Assembly (NCBI GenBank): GCA_944387885.1
Contig: CALXGR010000008.1
Location: forward strand, 1 to 64,000
Direction: 5' to 3'
Origin: an uncultured Clostridia bacterium
GTDB taxonomy: Bacteria > Bacillota > Clostridia > Oscillospirales > Ruminococcaceae
Length of the DNA stretch: 64,000 nt
Made by a program: the position numbers and the translations under genes. The notes beneath the pieces are model-generated. The model was not told the origin of the DNA. It did no database searches and worked only from the letters and a program-made list of their open reading frames with translations. Within the stretch, counting starts at the first letter, position 1. Each line of letters starts with the position of its first letter. Of the stretch, positions 62,360-64,000 are shown piece after piece.

Positions 62360-62869
62360 ATGCGGTTCAATCGACCTGACTATGGCGCTCCCCCAAAAAA
62401 GAAGCGGCTGAAATGGCTGCTCCTGGCCGGGGGAGTGCTTTTGATTCTCTTTTTAAGCTGGCGGACCTTCCGCCATCCGGCTCTGGAAGGGCTGGACGGT
62501 CCCTGGCCGGTGGAGCGGGTGGTGGACGGAGACACCCTGGTGGTGGAGCTGGACGGAGAATCCACCAAGATCCGGCTCATCGGGGTGGATGCCCCGGAAA
62601 GCGTCCATCCGGACCAGTCCAAAAACACCCCCGAGGGAGAACAGGCGGCAGAGTATGCCGCCGGGCTTCTGGAAGGGGAAAAGGTTTACCTGGAATACGA
62701 CCTGAACCGGATGGACCAGTACGGCCGGACCCTGGCCTATGTCTACCTGGAGGACGGGACCATGGTCCAGGAACTGCTTTTGGCGGAAGGGTATGCCCGG
62801 CCCGACCCGGTAAAGCCCAACACCAAATATGCCCAGCGGTTTGACCTGCTGGCCCGGATGGCGGGATAA
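62360..62869 (+). CDS. Membrane-anchored thermonuclease (SNase-like)
   Basis: A 169-residue staphylococcal nuclease-like protein: basic N-terminus, one membrane segment (about 17-35), then an SNase domain with VVDGDTLVVELDG, IRLIGVDAPES and YGRTLAYVYL supplying the catalytic Asp, Arg and Glu/Arg residues. It probably degrades extracellular DNA or RNA at the cell surface. GGAGG lies 11 bases before the ATG inside the fur-like gene, so the two form an operon. Confidence 0.93.
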   Translation: MRFNRPDYGAPPKKKRLKWLLLAGGVLLILFLSWRTFRHPALEGLDGPWPVERVVDGDTLVVELDGESTKIRLIGVDAPESVHPDQSKNTPEGEQAAEYAAGLLEGEKVYLEYDLNRMDQYGRTLAYVYLEDGTMVQELLLAEGYARPDPVKPNTKYAQRFDLLARMAG

Positions 62870-62882
62870 GCTTACTGTTTTT

Positions 62883-62912
62883 TATAGCCAGCAGAAATTC
62901 TGCTGGCTATAA
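62883..62912. terminator. Palindromic terminator after the thermonuclease gene
   Basis: TATAGCCAGCAG arm (62883-62896) pairs perfectly with 62898-62911, flanked by T and AT-rich sequence. Confidence 0.65.
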
Positions 62913-62936
62913 TTATAAGAAATATTTTCACCTACG

Positions 62937-62965
62937 TTGTGAATCATCCAAAGTCATGTTAAAAT
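62937..62965 (+). promoter_or_regulatory. Promoter of the methyltransferase gene
   Basis: TTGTGA (62937-62942), 17-base spacer, TAAAAT (62960-62965) with TGT extended -10, giving a leader of about 45 bases. Confidence 0.6.
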
Positions 62966-63015
62966 AAGAATGTCTATTTGTAGCTATTTAATTGATTTTT
63001 CATGTAACTAACTTT

Positions 63016-64000
63016 ATGAGACTTCTTTCTTTATTTTCTGGTTGCGGCGGCATGGACATCGGATTTGAGGGCAATTTTATTTGCCTAAAAAAATCAATCA
63101 ACGCCAAAATTCACCCCTCTTGGATCGAAAAAGATTTGGGTGATTGGGTTTCTCTTTCACCTACCGGATTTGAAACAATATTTGCCAATGATATTCGTCC
63201 AGCGGCAAAAGCGGCTTGGGTATCTTTTTTTGAGCAGCAATCCCACAATGCCAATGAACTTTATAGGTTAGAAAGTATTGTAAATCTTGTCAAAGCAGCC
63301 AAATCTGGGCTCCCTGTTTTCCCTGAAAACGTAGATATTGTCACAGGTGGTTTTCCATGTCAAGATTTTTCTATTGCTGGAAAGCGGTTGGGGTTTCATT
63401 CTTCCAAAAGCCATTTAGGGAAACTGTTAGACGAAAACCAACCTTCTTTGGAGAATCGCGGTCAACTTTATATTTGGATGAAAGAGGTTATTTCTCTTAC
63501 ATCTCCCAAGTTGTTTGTTGCCGAAAATGTGAAAGGACTTGCCAATCTTGACGATGTAAAGGAAATTATCGAGCACGATTTTGCACAAGCTGGAAACGGG
63601 GGTTATCTCGTAGTTCCCGCAAAAGTTCTCTATGCTCCTGACTATGGTATTCCTCAGTCAAGAGAAAGAATATTTTTTTTCGGATTCAAAAAAAGTTCAT
63701 TAACCAAAACAGCGCTCAAAGCGCTTACGCAAGAAATTATTCCAGTGGAATATGATCCATATCCCCCGAAAACTCACGGAACATCATTGATTCCTTATGT
63801 CACTTGTTCTGATGCTTTTATCCAGCTAGACGAGCCAGAGTATAGCAAAGATCCTTCTCAGCAAAAGTATTCAAAGGCCAAGTATATGGGATCTCACTGT
63901 CAAGGACAAACAGAGGTAAAGCTCCATTCCCTTGCCCCTACTATAAGGTCTGAGCACCATGGCAATATTGAGTTTCGGAGATTAAGTGTTGAACACGGAG
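63016..64000 (+). CDS. DNA (cytosine-5-)-methyltransferase, N-terminal part (3' truncated by window)
   Basis: The frame is open from the ATG at 63016 to the window end (328 codons). C5-methyltransferase motifs are in order: I LFSGCGGMDIGFEG (6-19), IV GGFPCQDFSIAGKR with nucleophile C115, VI AENVKGL, VIII QSRERIFFFG, and the start of IX, TIRSEHHGNIEFRRLS. A target recognition region of roughly 100 residues follows motif VIII; motif X lies outside. No Shine-Dalgarno is visible before the ATG. GC content is far below the rest of the window, so this is probably acquired DNA, likely part of a restriction-modification or orphan modification locus whose partner would lie to the right. Confidence 0.93.
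   Translation, partial: MRLLSLFSGCGGMDIGFEGNFICLKKSINAKIHPSWIEKDLGDWVSLSPTGFETIFANDIRPAAKAAWVSFFEQQSHNANELYRLESIVNLVKAAKSGLPVFPENVDIVTGGFPCQDFSIAGKRLGFHSSKSHLGKLLDENQPSLENRGQLYIWMKEVISLTSPKLFVAENVKGLANLDDVKEIIEHDFAQAGNGGYLVVPAKVLYAPDYGIPQSRERIFFFGFKKSSLTKTALKALTQEIIPVEYDPYPPKTHGTSLIPYVTCSDAFIQLDEPEYSKDPSQQKYSKAKYMGSHCQGQTEVKLHSLAPTIRSEHHGNIEFRRLSVEHG

Overview
The window is GC-rich (about 60%), low-repeat bacterial DNA with strong AGGAGG-type ribosome binding sites, many intrinsic terminators, class III fructose-1,6-bisphosphatase, pyruvate phosphate dikinase, class B sortase, PyrD/PyrK-type dihydroorotate dehydrogenase and YkuD transpeptidase. This points to an anaerobic Gram-positive Clostridia member. 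Gene style suggests a gut Oscillospiraceae-like organism near Flavonifractor/Lawsonibacter/Intestinimonas, which is an inference from gene content only.

Region 1 (1-14440) is a hexarate (glucarate/galactarate) catabolism island. Two tandem glucarate dehydratases (the first cut by the window start), a galactarate dehydratase and an AEC permease run rightward. A leftward set encodes tartronate semialdehyde reductase, glycerate kinase, an aldo/keto reductase, a DapA-family lyase/dehydratase, a PrpR-like regulator and a cupin. Class III Fbp and an LrgAB-type pair follow. Dehydratases make 5-keto-4-deoxyglucarate; the GarL-like aldolase (at 21.0 kb) would split it to pyruvate and tartronate semialdehyde; GarR and GarK give phosphoglycerate, which Fbp (and PPDK at 40-43 kb) can feed to gluconeogenesis.

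Region 2 (14440-22000) holds a sugar-phosphate isomerase plus PPC-domain protein, an orphan class B sortase, and a GntR regulator divergent from a TRAP transporter operon (dctP, dctQ, dctM) ending in the GarL-like aldolase. A CTGTATACAG operator pair in the divergent region is the clearest regulatory element here.

Region 3 (22000-40300) is mixed: L,D-transpeptidase, UDP-glucose dehydrogenase, TetR with an ABC/FtsX exporter, a tripartite tricarboxylate transporter (tctCBA) flanked by two related metallo-beta-lactamase-fold proteins, a large GT-C-like membrane protein, and MarR with a frameshifted FUSC exporter gene behind a 33-bp palindromic operator.

Region 4 (40300-62900) is housekeeping: ppdK, a GlmU-like acetyltransferase lacking the uridylyltransferase half, pth, mfd, a lipoprotein, cysE, a pyr operon with PyrR-like leader (pyrCFKD) followed by pyrE-carAB, a ParB-like/BMP fusion protein with a metallophosphoesterase, a Fur-family regulator and a membrane-anchored thermonuclease.

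Region 5 (62900-64000) drops sharply in GC and carries the start of a DNA cytosine-5 methyltransferase, the likely edge of an acquired modification or restriction-modification locus.
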